NCBI GenBank assembly: GCA_020849105.1
Contig: JADLGW010000060.1
Span: 1 to 64,000 of the forward strand
DNA length: 64,000 nt
Direction: 5' to 3'
From: Phycisphaerales bacterium
GTDB taxonomy: Bacteria; Planctomycetota; Phycisphaerae; Phycisphaerales; UBA1924
In this document: positions 7,975 to 16,645 of the stretch, one piece after another
Layout of the letters: each line of letters opens with the position of its first letter
Numbering within the stretch: the first letter of the stretch is position 1
Made by a program: the position numbers and the translations under genes
The notes under the pieces: generated by a model
Seen by the model: the letters and a program-made list of their open reading frames with translations, nothing else
The model's database searches: none
Told to the model about the DNA's origin: nothing

Positions 7975-9264
7975 GTGGACGAAACCTCCGCCCCGCACCC
8001 TCCTCACGACCTGCACCCCCTCCACACGGCGGAAATGGAGCGGGCGCGCCTGCTGCGCTTCGTCCGCGTCTCGTACATCGTGCTGCTGGGCACGGTGACG
8101 ATCCTGGCCATCCTGCCCATCGAGGCCACGGTCGAGCCCACGGTCGAAGTGCTGGGCGTCCCGGTGAAGATGATCTGGCCGCTGGTGCTGCTCTCCAGTG
8201 CCGTGGTCAGCGGCCTGGTGCTCTTCATCGACCTCTTCACCACCCGGAAGAAGATCAGCACCCTGTCCAGCGTGTTCTTCGGCCTGCTGGCCGCGATGCT
8301 CGCCACCTACGCCGTGGGAACGGTGATCGACCTGCTGGCGACGGTCTGGTCGCTGAAGGCGACGCCCGGCCTCATCCCCACGATCAAGGTGCTGATCGGC
8401 CTGGGCCTCTCGTTCCTGTGCATCACGACGGTGCTCCAGACCAAGGACGACTTCCGGCTCGTCATCCCCTACGTCGAGTTCGCCAAGCAGATCCGCGGCT
8501 CGCGCCCGCTGCTGCTGGACACCTCGTCGCTCATCGACGCCCGCATCGCCGACGTGGCCCTGACGGGCATCATCCAGGCCCCCATGGTCATCCCCGCCTT
8601 CGTCGTCGCGGAACTGCAACTCCTGGCCGATTCCGGCGACAAACTCCGCCGCGCCAAGGGCCGGCGCGGCCTGGACGTCATCACGCGCCTGCAGCGGGCC
8701 GGGGCGCTGGACGTCACGATTGACGAGACCCCGGTCCCCGGCAAGGCCGTGGACCAGATGCTGATCGAGACGGCCCGCACGATGCCCGCGATCATCGTGA
8801 CCGGCGACGTGGGGCTCGCCCGCGTCGCGGGCATCCAGGGCGTGCGGGTCCTGAACCTCAACGACGTCGCCAACGCCCTCAAGCCCTCGCTGGTCCCGGG
8901 CGAGCAACTCTCGGTCCGCCTGCTCAAGCCGGGCGAGCAGCCGGGCCAGGCGGTCGGGTACCTCGAAGACGGCACCATGATCGTCGCGGAGGACGGCGGC
9001 GGGAGCATCGGGATGCAGGTGACGCTCAACGTCACGTCCACGCTTCAGACGTCCAACGGTCGGCTCATCTTCGGGCGCATCTCCGGCGACGGCGCGCCGC
9101 CCCACCCCGCCGAACCCGCGGCCGCCGAACTCCAGGGCCACGCGGCGCCGGCCCCGAGCGAGCCCGACCCCGGCGCCGACCTGCCGGCCGACCATCCGCG
9201 CCGCGGCCCGTTCCCCCCCAACGCCCCGCGTCGCCCGAACACCGCGCGCAACCCGAGACGCTGA
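7975..9264 (+). CDS. Membrane-anchored PIN-TRAM domain ribonuclease (YacL-like)
   Basis: This 429-aa protein has four N-terminal membrane segments (roughly residues 28-150). A PIN nuclease domain from about 180 starts with LLLDTSSLIDARI, with further acidic residues in VVAELQLLAD and TGDVGLARVA. A TRAM-like RNA-binding segment follows at about 305-360, and the tail is Pro/Ala-rich and disordered. This is the architecture of Bacillus YacL. The GTG start at 7975 is the only start that keeps the whole N-terminus. A GATACCAT box lies only a few bases upstream, so the leader may be very short. The gene is divergent from the SRP RNA gene. Confidence 0.85.
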   Translation: MDETSAPHPPHDLHPLHTAEMERARLLRFVRVSYIVLLGTVTILAILPIEATVEPTVEVLGVPVKMIWPLVLLSSAVVSGLVLFIDLFTTRKKISTLSSVFFGLLAAMLATYAVGTVIDLLATVWSLKATPGLIPTIKVLIGLGLSFLCITTVLQTKDDFRLVIPYVEFAKQIRGSRPLLLDTSSLIDARIADVALTGIIQAPMVIPAFVVAELQLLADSGDKLRRAKGRRGLDVITRLQRAGALDVTIDETPVPGKAVDQMLIETARTMPAIIVTGDVGLARVAGIQGVRVLNLNDVANALKPSLVPGEQLSVRLLKPGEQPGQAVGYLEDGTMIVAEDGGGSIGMQVTLNVTSTLQTSNGRLIFGRISGDGAPPHPAEPAAAELQGHAAPAPSEPDPGADLPADHPRRGPFPPNAPRRPNTARNPRR

Positions 9265-9287
9265 GCGGACGGTTCTCCCGGCCGCGG

Positions 9288-9680
9288 TCAGCCGCCGACG
9301 GCCGCCTCCGCCTCAATCTCGATGAGCATGGCGGGATCGATCAGGCTCGTGACCTCGACCAGCGACGTGGCCGGGCGGATGTCGGCGAAGACCTCCCCGT
9401 GCGCCCGCGCAAAGTCCTGCCAGCGGGAGATGTCGGTGACGTACATGCGGGTGCGCACCACGTCACGCATCGACGCGCCGGCCTTGTCCAGCGCCGACTC
9501 GATGTTCCGCAGGCACTGCCGCGCCTGGGCGTAGGCATCGCCCGGCCCCACCAGCACGCCGGCGCCGTAGTCCATCGCCGTTGTCCCGGACACCCAGACG
9601 CGCCCGCCCACGCGGACAGCGCGGGAATAGCCGACCACGGGCTCCCACGGTGAACCCGACGAGATATTCCGGCGTTCCAT
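9288..9680 (-). CDS. RidA/YjgF/YER057c/UK114 family protein
   Basis: This 130-aa protein has the usual Rid size. Recognisable elements are the N-terminal [17 protein letters not shown] strand region, the [24 protein letters not shown] helix, the [10 protein letters not shown] strand, and the C-terminal [15 protein letters not shown]. Rid proteins deaminate reactive enamine/imine intermediates. The open frame extends 33 residues upstream, but ATG 9680 (MERRNISSG) matches the family start. It is convergent with the PIN-TRAM gene, 24 nt apart. Confidence 0.88.
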   Translation of the reverse strand: MERRNISSGSPWEPVVGYSRAVRVGGRVWVSGTTAMDYGAGVLVGPGDAYAQARQCLRNIESALDKAGASMRDVVRTRMYVTDISRWQDFARAHGEVFADIRPATSLVEVTSLIDPAMLIEIEAEAAVGG

Positions 9681-9798
9681 GCCGGATGCTACGAGCCCGG
9701 AGCACAGGGGAGGGACGCGCCCGACGCACGAAAACCCGGTGCGGCGATCGAGCAGAACCGGTCCGGCGTCGCGGGCCACCCGATCCGGTGCGCGACCG

Positions 9799-10020
9799 TC
9801 AGGCGCTCGTCCTGGTCCAGGCGTAGAGCCCGCCGAGGCACGCCGCGGTCCCCAGCCACAGCACCAGCATCGACCCGACGAAGTACGGGAACACGCACAG
9901 CGTCAGGCCCGCGACCATGGACGGGACGTCCAGTTCCCGCTTCCCGCGGAGCAGCAGCAGGAACCCCGCCGACCCGATCAGGAAGCCGGACATGAGCAGC
10001 CAGGGATGCGAAAGGTCCAT
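9799..10020 (-). CDS. Small two-helix membrane protein, unknown
   Basis: This 73-aa protein has two hydrophobic segments, [17 protein letters not shown] and [27 protein letters not shown], separated by the charged turn GKRELD, and ends in YAWTRTSA. Size and composition fit a small inner-membrane protein. No family is recognised. It lies about 120 nt upstream of ridA on the same strand. Confidence 0.6.
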   Translation of the reverse strand: MDLSHPWLLMSGFLIGSAGFLLLLRGKRELDVPSMVAGLTLCVFPYFVGSMLVLWLGTAACLGGLYAWTRTSA

Positions 10021-10151
10021 GCGCCCCTCCTCCCGGGGTCATCGGTCCGTCCACGCTCCGGATCGCGCCGTCCGGTGGCCCTGCCGGTTATGGGGTGTCC
10101 GATCTCGCGGCCTGTTCGGGCCGCATCGCTGTGCGGGGGTACTCTTGGCCC

Positions 10152-11069
10152 GTGCGCGTGCTGGTCATCCACAACGCGAAGGCGGGATATGAACAGGCCG
10201 ACGCCCCGGCCATCATGGCCCTGATCCGCAAGGCGGGCCATGACCCCGTCTACCAGTCGGGGATGATTGATGATCTGCACACCGTGCTCGATGAGCCGTG
10301 GGACCTGGTGGTGGCCGCCGGGGGCGACGGGACGGCGACGCGCGTGCTCAAGGCGTGCGCGGGGCTGGACCTGCCCGTGGCGCTGCTCCCGCTGGGCACG
10401 GCGAACAACACCGCCCACGCGCTCGGGCACGTCGGGACGCTGGAGCACCTGGTGCAGGCCTGGACCGGCGCCGCCCGCGTCCGCATCGACCTGGGCATCG
10501 TCGAGAGCAACCTCGGGCGCGCGGGCTTCGCCGAGTCCTTCGGCATCGGGCTCATGGCCCAGACGATCGTCACCGCGGACAAGGGCGACTCGGGCAAGGC
10601 CCGCGCAAAGTTCGCGAGTGTCGCCGAACGCCTTGACTCCGGCATGAAGGCGATGCGGAAGACCCTCAAGACCCTGGAGCCGCGACGGCTCCGGGTGCGG
10701 ACGGCGGACGGCCAGATCGACGGCCAGTACCTGTGGCTGGAGGTGGGCACCTTCGGCATGGTCGGCCCGCGCATCCCGCTCGTGCACGCCGACGACTACT
10801 CCGACGGGCTGCTCACCTACGCCCTGCTCCCGGCGTCGCAGAAGGACACGTTCGCCGAGTTCCTGGGGGCCACCCACGGCGGCAGCGCCCCGACGCGCAC
10901 CGGCCTGGTGACAGGGAGGACCCCGAGCCTCCAGGCCGAGTGGTCCGGCTTCCCCGCGCACCTGGACGGCACGCTGCTGGAGGACCTGGGCCGGTCGGAC
11001 GACACCGTGAGCGTCAGCGTGCGCGTGCGCCCCAAGACCGTGACCGTTCTCAAGCTCACGCGCGGGTAG
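10152..11069 (+). CDS. Diacylglycerol/lipid kinase family protein
   Basis: This 305-aa protein belongs to the DAGK catalytic (YegS/BmrU) family that phosphorylates diacylglycerol or related lipids with ATP. Diagnostic motifs are the N-terminal IHNAKAG, the nucleotide loop AAGGDGTATRV, and LPLGTANNTAHAL. The C-terminal half has the expected beta-sandwich, including SDGLLTYALL and the final VSVRVRPKTVTVL. An in-frame start at 10095 is possible, but GTG 10152 places the kinase fold at the terminus as in homologues. Confidence 0.88.
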   Translation: MRVLVIHNAKAGYEQADAPAIMALIRKAGHDPVYQSGMIDDLHTVLDEPWDLVVAAGGDGTATRVLKACAGLDLPVALLPLGTANNTAHALGHVGTLEHLVQAWTGAARVRIDLGIVESNLGRAGFAESFGIGLMAQTIVTADKGDSGKARAKFASVAERLDSGMKAMRKTLKTLEPRRLRVRTADGQIDGQYLWLEVGTFGMVGPRIPLVHADDYSDGLLTYALLPASQKDTFAEFLGATHGGSAPTRTGLVTGRTPSLQAEWSGFPAHLDGTLLEDLGRSDDTVSVSVRVRPKTVTVLKLTRG

Positions 11070-11157
11070 ACAGGTTCACGTCGGCGGGCTTGCAGCGGGC
11101 GGCGCTGCCGCGCCCCGTGCAGCGCCCGTGGTCCGTCAGGTCCAGGCGCAGCGGGTC

Positions 11158-11196
11158 AAAAAAACAGCGGGCCCGGCGCTGCCGCCCGGCCCGCTG
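11158..11196 (-). terminator. Rho-independent terminator of the minus-strand secreted-protein gene
   Basis: On the minus strand a strong GC hairpin, with CAGCGGGCC pairing to GGCCCGCTG (11165-11196 on the plus strand), is followed by seven U residues (A-run at 11158-11164). It lies 32 nt after the stop of the gene ending at 11228. Confidence 0.85.
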
Positions 11197-11227
11197 GTCT
11201 CCGCGACCGTCACCGGGGGTACCCCAC

Positions 11228-12106
11228 TCAACCCGGCGGGTTGCGGCGGGGACGCTCGGGTTGATCCGCGGGTGGCTTGGCCGGGCGGGCACGCCGCGGA
11301 CGCGCCGTCACCTCATTGTCCATGTCACCCTTGTCGCCCGGCTTCGCGTCCCGGGCGCGCGGGGCATCCCCATCCCGGCCCTGTTGGGCCCGCTCCTCCA
11401 GGGCCCGCTCGACCCGGGACAGGAACTGCTCCCGCTCCTCCGGGCTCAGTTGCCCGAGGAGTTCGGCGATGTGGCGGAGGCGCTCCCGCGGCACCGGGGC
11501 GCCCGCGGGCCCGCCTTCGCCCGGACCTGCGCCCGGCGACGGGGGAGGCTGCCCCGGCTTCCCGCCGGCGCGATCCCGGAGTCTGCGCTCCAGTCGCTGC
11601 TCATCCATCCGGCCCTCGGCGTCCTTGCGGGCCTTGTCGATCTCGCCCTTGACGAAGTCCTTCTGCTTGTCGTTCAGGATGGCGAAGGCCCTGGTCTGCA
11701 CCTCCTGGATGCGATCGGCCGTGCGCCGGCGCTGCGCCCCGGCATCCTCGGAGTTCCCGCCGCGGGGGCCGCGCTCGCCGCCGCGCATCGATCCCATCTC
11801 CTCGTGCAGGGCCCGGAACTGCGCCTCCTGCTTCGCGGACAGTTGCAGCCCGTCCGGCGCGTCATCACCGCGGAGCCTGCCGATGGCCGCCATCAGCGCC
11901 CCCGGCGGTACGCGCCCGCCGCCCATCCGTCCGTCCGGACGGCCCTCACCAAACGTCCCGTCCATGCCGGGCACGCGGTCCTCATGGACTCTGGGCCCGC
12001 GCAGCGCCGGCGGCGCGCCGTCTCGCGGCGGCGGTGGTGGACGGTCTTGGGCCATCGCCGCACCGGCCAGGGCCAGCACCGCGCCGCACGCCATCAGTCG
12101 AGTCAT
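11228..12106 (-). CDS. Secreted Spy/LTXXQ-like charged helical protein
   Basis: This 292-aa protein has a signal peptide (MTRLMACGAVLALAGAAMA, cut before QD). A Pro-rich stretch is followed by Arg/Glu/Gln-rich amphipathic helices. LQLSAKQEAQFRALHEEM and LGQLSPEEREQFLSRVERALEE resemble the LTxxQ repeats of CpxP/Spy-type periplasmic chaperones or sensors. The similarity is by pattern only. The tail is Pro/Arg-rich. A strong intrinsic terminator follows, so the gene is probably monocistronic. Confidence 0.6.
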   Translation of the reverse strand: MTRLMACGAVLALAGAAMAQDRPPPPPRDGAPPALRGPRVHEDRVPGMDGTFGEGRPDGRMGGGRVPPGALMAAIGRLRGDDAPDGLQLSAKQEAQFRALHEEMGSMRGGERGPRGGNSEDAGAQRRRTADRIQEVQTRAFAILNDKQKDFVKGEIDKARKDAEGRMDEQRLERRLRDRAGGKPGQPPPSPGAGPGEGGPAGAPVPRERLRHIAELLGQLSPEEREQFLSRVERALEERAQQGRDGDAPRARDAKPGDKGDMDNEVTARPRRARPAKPPADQPERPRRNPPG

Positions 12107-12213
12107 CGGGACCTCCTTGAAGGGCTTTTCATCTTCCGGACGCCCAGAACCAACGAGTATCGACGCCCTTCATTGCGGGAATTCGGGGGGCAACGCCCTA
12201 CGATGCGAGCGTC

Positions 12214-13356
12214 ATGCCCATCACCGCCGCCGATCTTCGCGCCGCCGCCCAGACCGCCGTGGGCGAGGACGCCGTCCGGGATACCGCGCTCGTCGGGGGC
12301 ACCGCGGCCGTCCGCCTCACGGCCCCGGCGGACCCCGGGCAGCACGACGCCTTTATCCAGCACGCCGCTCGCGCGGTGGCCGCCGCGGATACACGGGCGG
12401 GGCAGTCGCTCAGGGCTATCACCATCGAACTTCTGGATGACTCCGGCCGGGTAGTTCAATCCAAGACCTATCCCGCCGTGCCGCTGGAGGACGCGGCCCA
12501 GCACCACCGCCCCATCTCGGGCCTGCGCCCACAGCCGGCACCGGCAAGCAGCAAGGCGCTCCCGGACGTGCGCCACGTCATCGCCGTGGGCGCGGGCAAG
12601 GGGGGCGTCGGGAAGTCCACCATCGCGACGAACCTGGCGGTCGGGCTCGCGCGGCGCGGGCACGCCGTCGGGCTGATGGACGGCGACATCTACGGCCCGT
12701 CGATGCCGACCATGCTCGGGCTGGACCCGCTGGAGGCGTCGGTCGTCGCGGGGATGCTCCAGCCGTTCACCGTCCACGGGCTGAAGGCGATGACGATCGG
12801 CAAACTGGTGGACCCGGAGAAGCCGCTGATCTGGCGCGGGCCGATGGCGCACGGCGCATTCAAGCAACTGGTCGAGCAGACGAACTGGGGCGAACTGGAC
12901 TACCTGGTGATCGACCTGCCGCCGGGCACGGGCGACGTGCCGCTGACGATGGCGCAGATGCTGAGCCTGACCGGCGCCGTCATCGTCTGCACGCCGCAGA
13001 AGGTCGCCCAGGACGACGCGGTGCGGGCCCTGCGGATGTTCCAGCAACTGGGGGTCGAGGTGCTGGGTGTGGTCGAGAACATGTCGTACTTCGTGGGCGA
13101 CGACGGCAAGGAGTACGACCTGTTCGGCAAGGGAGGGGCCGCGAAGATGTCGAAGAGGCTGGGCGTGCCGTTCCTGGGAGCCGTGCCGATCACGACCGCG
13201 CTGCGCGAGAACTCCGACGCGGGCGACCCCACCGCCAACTTCAAACGGGGCCCGCTCGCCGACTCCCTGAATGCCCTGGTCGAGGCCACGGAATCACAGG
13301 CGTCGCTCGCGGCCTTGCGGCAGGGCAAGAGCAGGCCCACGCTCAATATCTCGTAG
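12214..13356 (+). CDS. mrp: Mrp/NBP35 family P-loop ATPase (Fe-S carrier type) lacking CXXC
   Basis: This 380-aa protein has an N-terminal MIP18/DUF59-like segment (about 1-100). A ParA-type ATPase follows, with deviant Walker A GAGKGGVGKST (about residue 128) and then MDGDIYGPSMP, VIDLPPGTGD and ENMSYF. Mrp proteins bind and transfer Fe-S clusters. Most carry a CPxC motif just after ENMSYF, but here the segment reads ENMSYFVGDDGKEYDLFGKGG with no cysteine (quoted in overlapping parts of the same loop). Cluster binding at the canonical dimer site therefore looks lost or moved. A CTACGAT box about 15 nt upstream may be a -10. Confidence 0.9.
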   Translation: MPITAADLRAAAQTAVGEDAVRDTALVGGTAAVRLTAPADPGQHDAFIQHAARAVAAADTRAGQSLRAITIELLDDSGRVVQSKTYPAVPLEDAAQHHRPISGLRPQPAPASSKALPDVRHVIAVGAGKGGVGKSTIATNLAVGLARRGHAVGLMDGDIYGPSMPTMLGLDPLEASVVAGMLQPFTVHGLKAMTIGKLVDPEKPLIWRGPMAHGAFKQLVEQTNWGELDYLVIDLPPGTGDVPLTMAQMLSLTGAVIVCTPQKVAQDDAVRALRMFQQLGVEVLGVVENMSYFVGDDGKEYDLFGKGGAAKMSKRLGVPFLGAVPITTALRENSDAGDPTANFKRGPLADSLNALVEATESQASLAALRQGKSRPTLNIS

Positions 13357-13358
13357 CG

Positions 13359-14693
13359 CTATTGCCTGACGATGTACGCCCGCCCGATGTCCTTGAACGG
13401 GTCGCCGCTCGGGTCCTCGTAGGGGGCGGTGATGACGAGTTCGGCCCGCCCGTCGCCGGTCAGGTCGGGCAGGGCGAGCACCGCACTCCCCAACCGTCCG
13501 CCGTTCTCCGGGTGGGGTGAGGGCAGATTGCGCAGGCGGTTGCCGCTGAAGCCGCTCAGGACAAAGACCACGCCCGGGCCATAGCCGCCGTGGAAGACGT
13601 CCGGGTTGAGCGGGGCGGTGACGGCAATGTCGCCGCGTCCGTCGCCGTTCTGATCCGGCACGCCGGCCACGCTCCAGCCGAAGTGGTTCATGCCGATCGG
13701 AGGCCCGAGTACCGTGCGCCGGAGCACGCCGGTGCGTCCGGAGTAGATGTAGATCGCTCCGGCGTCCGGCGCGAAGGCCGGCGACATGGGGCCCACGCCG
13801 ACGGGCACGCTCGGGTTGCTGATGACCAGGTCGTCCACGCCGTCGTTGTCCACGTCCGGCACGGATGCCGCGGCGTGCCCGAAGACCGGGGCGCCGGCGA
13901 CCAGGCTCGGCGGTGTCCGCGGGCCGATGATCGTGTAGACACGCGCCCCGGTTGTCCCGCTGTAGACGTGGACGCTGCCGGAGCCGCCGACAAGCACGTC
14001 GGCCCTGCCGTCGGCGGTCAGGTCGGGGATGGACAGGACGAGTGAACCGAAGCCCGGGTCCTGCATGACGGCTGGCGGCGTGAGGATGCGCAGCGCCAGG
14101 CCGGTCGCGCCGGACATCAGGAACGCGCGCCCGGTCGCTCCGGCGATGAACGTCTCCACCGGCAGCGGCGCCCCGACCAGCACGTCGCCCAGGCCGTCGC
14201 CGTCGGCATCGGGCATCGCGGCGACGCTCACGCCGAAGTGCAGCCCGGCAGCGCCCGACGGCGGGGTGAGGGCGCGGAGCCACACCGATTCCGCTGGGGA
14301 ATACAGGTGCACGCGCCCGCCCGGTGGGTGGAACTGCGGCACGCCGACCGCGAGATCGCCCCGCCCGTCGCCGCTCGCATCGTCGATCCCGGCCAGGGCG
14401 TACGGACCCGCGAAGACGGGTGGGAAAAAGTGCGTGACGTACGCGCCGGTGGCCCCGGAGTAGATGAACACCCGGGCCTTGCCGTGCTCCGGGATCGCCG
14501 GGCCGTGCGGCCGCGAACTGGCCCCGAGCGCGAACTCCGGGTAGCCATCGCCCGTGCAGTCGGGAATCACGCACGCCCGCTCGCCCAGTTGCCCGTGCGT
14601 GATGCTCACCGGCCCGCCGATGCCCTGGTACTGCGCGAGGGCGGCGGGGGCGACAGCCCAGAGCACGGCGACGGCGCGCAACGACCGGGTCAT
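13359..14693 (-). CDS. Secreted FG-GAP (integrin-alpha-like) repeat protein
   Basis: This 444-aa protein has a signal peptide (MTRSLRAVAVLWAVAPAALA, cut before QY). About six repeats follow, each with an Asp-rich Ca-loop such as PDADGDGLGDVLVGAP, PDVDNDGVDDLVIS and PDQNGDGRGDIAVTAP, and each followed by a strand like VYSGTTGARV. This is an FG-GAP beta-propeller. There is no dockerin tail; it ends in GRAYIVRQ, very like the paralogue at 16646-18007 (GRAYIFRQ). ATG 14693 is chosen for the signal peptide; the open frame runs 41 residues further into the repeat area. Its stop is 2 nt from the convergent mrp stop. Confidence 0.85.
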   Translation of the reverse strand: MTRSLRAVAVLWAVAPAALAQYQGIGGPVSITHGQLGERACVIPDCTGDGYPEFALGASSRPHGPAIPEHGKARVFIYSGATGAYVTHFFPPVFAGPYALAGIDDASGDGRGDLAVGVPQFHPPGGRVHLYSPAESVWLRALTPPSGAAGLHFGVSVAAMPDADGDGLGDVLVGAPLPVETFIAGATGRAFLMSGATGLALRILTPPAVMQDPGFGSLVLSIPDLTADGRADVLVGGSGSVHVYSGTTGARVYTIIGPRTPPSLVAGAPVFGHAAASVPDVDNDGVDDLVISNPSVPVGVGPMSPAFAPDAGAIYIYSGRTGVLRRTVLGPPIGMNHFGWSVAGVPDQNGDGRGDIAVTAPLNPDVFHGGYGPGVVFVLSGFSGNRLRNLPSPHPENGGRLGSAVLALPDLTGDGRAELVITAPYEDPSGDPFKDIGRAYIVRQ

Positions 14694-14790
14694 GTTCGAT
14701 CCTCTCTGGTGGCCCCCACGGCCCCGCGCAGGCCTGATTGCTCGAATTGTACGGGCGACCGCGTGGATGGGTTGCGGGCTCGGCTGCGCA

Positions 14791-15078
14791 GAGCCCTCCC
14801 GCAGGGGCTCTGTCACGAGGGGAATTTCGGAGCCCCTCGCGGGAGCGAGGGGTAATGCCGACCCCCTGCTCCCGCAGGGGGCTCCGTCACGAGGGAAGCT
14901 TCAGAGCCCCTCGCGGGAGCGAGGGGTGAAGCCGACCCCCTGCTCCCGCAGGGGGCTCCGTCACGAGGGAAGCTTCAGAGCCCCTCGCGGGAGCGAGGGG
15001 TAGAGCCAACCCCCTGCTCCCGCAGGGGGCTCTGTCACGAGGGGTAATGCCGACCCCCTGCTGCCGCAGGGGGCTCTG
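14791..15078. repeat. 74-bp tandem array of paired palindromes
   Basis: Near-identical units begin at 14830, 14904 and 14978 (period 74 bp), with partial units on both sides. Each unit holds two hairpins, CCCCTCGC-GGGA-GCGAGGGG and CCCCCTGC-TCCC-GCAGGGGG, whose loops are complementary. The spacers AGCTTCA and GTCACGAGG are conserved. The array fills the gap between the Gfo/Idh/MocA stop at 15079 and the FG-GAP gene start, and covers most of the 385 bp without a gene. It resembles a BIME (clustered REP) and has no CRISPR-like unique spacers. Confidence 0.85.
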
Positions 15079-16167
15079 CTAGAGCGAGCCGCCGGCCCCG
15101 GCCCCGTCGTGGATCGCCCGCACGATCCGTTCGGCCGTGCGGACGTTGGCCAGGCCCGCGTCGGCGTCGATGGGCGGGCGGCGTCCGCTCCGCACGGCCT
15201 CCAGGAACGACTTGATCTCCATCACGATGGGCTCGGCGTCATCGATCACCAGCGGCTCGACGTTCACCAGTTCGTGCCAGTTCAGGCTCGTCAGGTCCGC
15301 GCCGGAGCGCAACTGGTCGCGGATCTCCTGCATCTGCACGTCGTTGGCCCGCCGGCGGATGATCGTGCCGCTCTTGGTCGCGTAGTCGATCTTGATGTAC
15401 GCGTTCTCGCCGGTGATCCGCGTCACGCGCTCCGTCTTGAGCGCCAGGCGGCTGGCGGAGATATTGGCGACGCACTTGCCCTGCGGGCGGTTGAACGTCA
15501 GCCAGGCGTTGCAGATGTCCTCGTGCTCGGTCAGGATCGACACGCCGGCGGCGCGGATCTCGTCGGGCTCCTGCCCGCCCATCATCATCAGCACCACGTC
15601 CAGGTCGTGGATCATCATGTCCATCACCACGCCGACATCGACGGAGCGGAAGGTCATGGGGCTGACTCGGTGCACCTGCACGAACCGCGGCACGATACTC
15701 TGGCCCCCCTCGGTCGCCGACTGCAGCGCCCGCAGCACCGGGTTGAAGCGCTCGATGTGTCCCACCATCAGCACCGTGCCGGTCCGGTCCGACAGTTCCT
15801 TGATCGCGGCCGCGTCCTCGGCGTCGCCGGCGAGCGGTTTCTCCACCAGGCACGCCACGCCCGCCCGCAGCAGCGTCTCCGCGACGGCGCGGTGGTGGGT
15901 CGTCGGCACGGCGACGCTCGCCACGTCCACACCGGCCGCGAGCAGGTCCTCGACGTGCTCAAACGCCCGGCACCCGTGCTTGTCGGCGACGGCCTCCCGC
16001 CGGTCCTCGTCGGCGTCCACAACGCCGACGAGTTCGCACCCCGGCAGCGTTGCGTACACCCGTGCGTGGTGCCGCCCCATCCGCCCGACGCCGACCGCCC
16101 CGCACCGCACGCGCGGCGCGTCCGGTGAACGCTGCTCGCCGCGAGGCTGAAGGGCCGGGGAGGGCAC
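15079..16167 (-). CDS. Gfo/Idh/MocA family NAD(P)-dependent oxidoreductase
   Basis: This 362-aa protein has the N-terminal Rossmann motif GAVGVGRMGRHHARVY (about 22-37). VEKPLAG is the family EKP signature, with the conserved K, and VGHIERFNP follows. The C-terminal domain includes the putative catalytic D/H pair in MMIHDLDVVL. Such enzymes oxidise or reduce sugars or related substrates. The substrate here is unknown; UDP-sugar or inositol dehydrogenase-like roles are possible. It begins 6 nt after trxA, suggesting an operon. Its TAG stop abuts the tandem palindrome array. Confidence 0.88.
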   Translation of the reverse strand: MPSPALQPRGEQRSPDAPRVRCGAVGVGRMGRHHARVYATLPGCELVGVVDADEDRREAVADKHGCRAFEHVEDLLAAGVDVASVAVPTTHHRAVAETLLRAGVACLVEKPLAGDAEDAAAIKELSDRTGTVLMVGHIERFNPVLRALQSATEGGQSIVPRFVQVHRVSPMTFRSVDVGVVMDMMIHDLDVVLMMMGGQEPDEIRAAGVSILTEHEDICNAWLTFNRPQGKCVANISASRLALKTERVTRITGENAYIKIDYATKSGTIIRRRANDVQMQEIRDQLRSGADLTSLNWHELVNVEPLVIDDAEPIVMEIKSFLEAVRSGRRPPIDADAGLANVRTAERIVRAIHDGAGAGGSL

Positions 16168-16173
16168 GGGGCC

Positions 16174-16509
16174 TTACCCGCCGATCGCGTCGTTGAGGGC
16201 CTTGGTCAGGTCGTCCTTGCTCGTCAGCCCCACGAACTTCTTGGCCACCTGCCCGCCCTTGAACAGGATGATGGTCGGGATCGCGGAGATCTGGAACTTG
16301 AAGGCCGTGTTGCGGTTGGCGTCGGTGTCCATCTTGCCGACCTTCGCCCTGCCGGCGAAGTCCCCGGCGACCGCCTCGATCGTCGGGGTCAGCATCCGGC
16401 AGGGCATGCACCACTCGGCCCAGAAGTCGACCAGAACAGGCTTGTCGCTCTTGATCACCTCGGCCTCGAAGTTATCGTCCGTGAACTGCACGACGTTGGC
16501 GCTGGCCAT
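16174..16509 (-). CDS. trxA: Thioredoxin
   Basis: This 111-aa protein has the classic thioredoxin fold: VLVDFWAEWCMPCR with the active-site cysteine pair, the DTDANRNTAFKFQISAIPT stretch containing the cis-Pro loop, and FKGGQ. It reduces protein disulfides in the cytoplasm using thioredoxin reductase. The active site reads WCMPC instead of the usual WCGPC, which could shift the redox potential. It is first in a two-gene cluster with the Gfo/Idh/MocA gene. Confidence 0.93.
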   Translation of the reverse strand: MASANVVQFTDDNFEAEVIKSDKPVLVDFWAEWCMPCRMLTPTIEAVAGDFAGRAKVGKMDTDANRNTAFKFQISAIPTIILFKGGQVAKKFVGLTSKDDLTKALNDAIGG

Positions 16510-16645
16510 GAAGCCTCCTGTGATTGCCGGGTGAGCCCCCGGCGGCCGGCCCCGACTGCCCGGCCGTGAGGGGAATCTTACGGTGGCGGAGGCAGGGCCG
16601 CCAGAGCGGCAGCCCCGGGCCCGTCCCTGCCGTTGCAGCCCGACT

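Noticed and set aside
14791-15078. Possible CRISPR array
   Set aside because: Units are tandem and nearly identical throughout, with no unique spacers of constant length and no cas genes; palindromic BIME-like repeats explain it.
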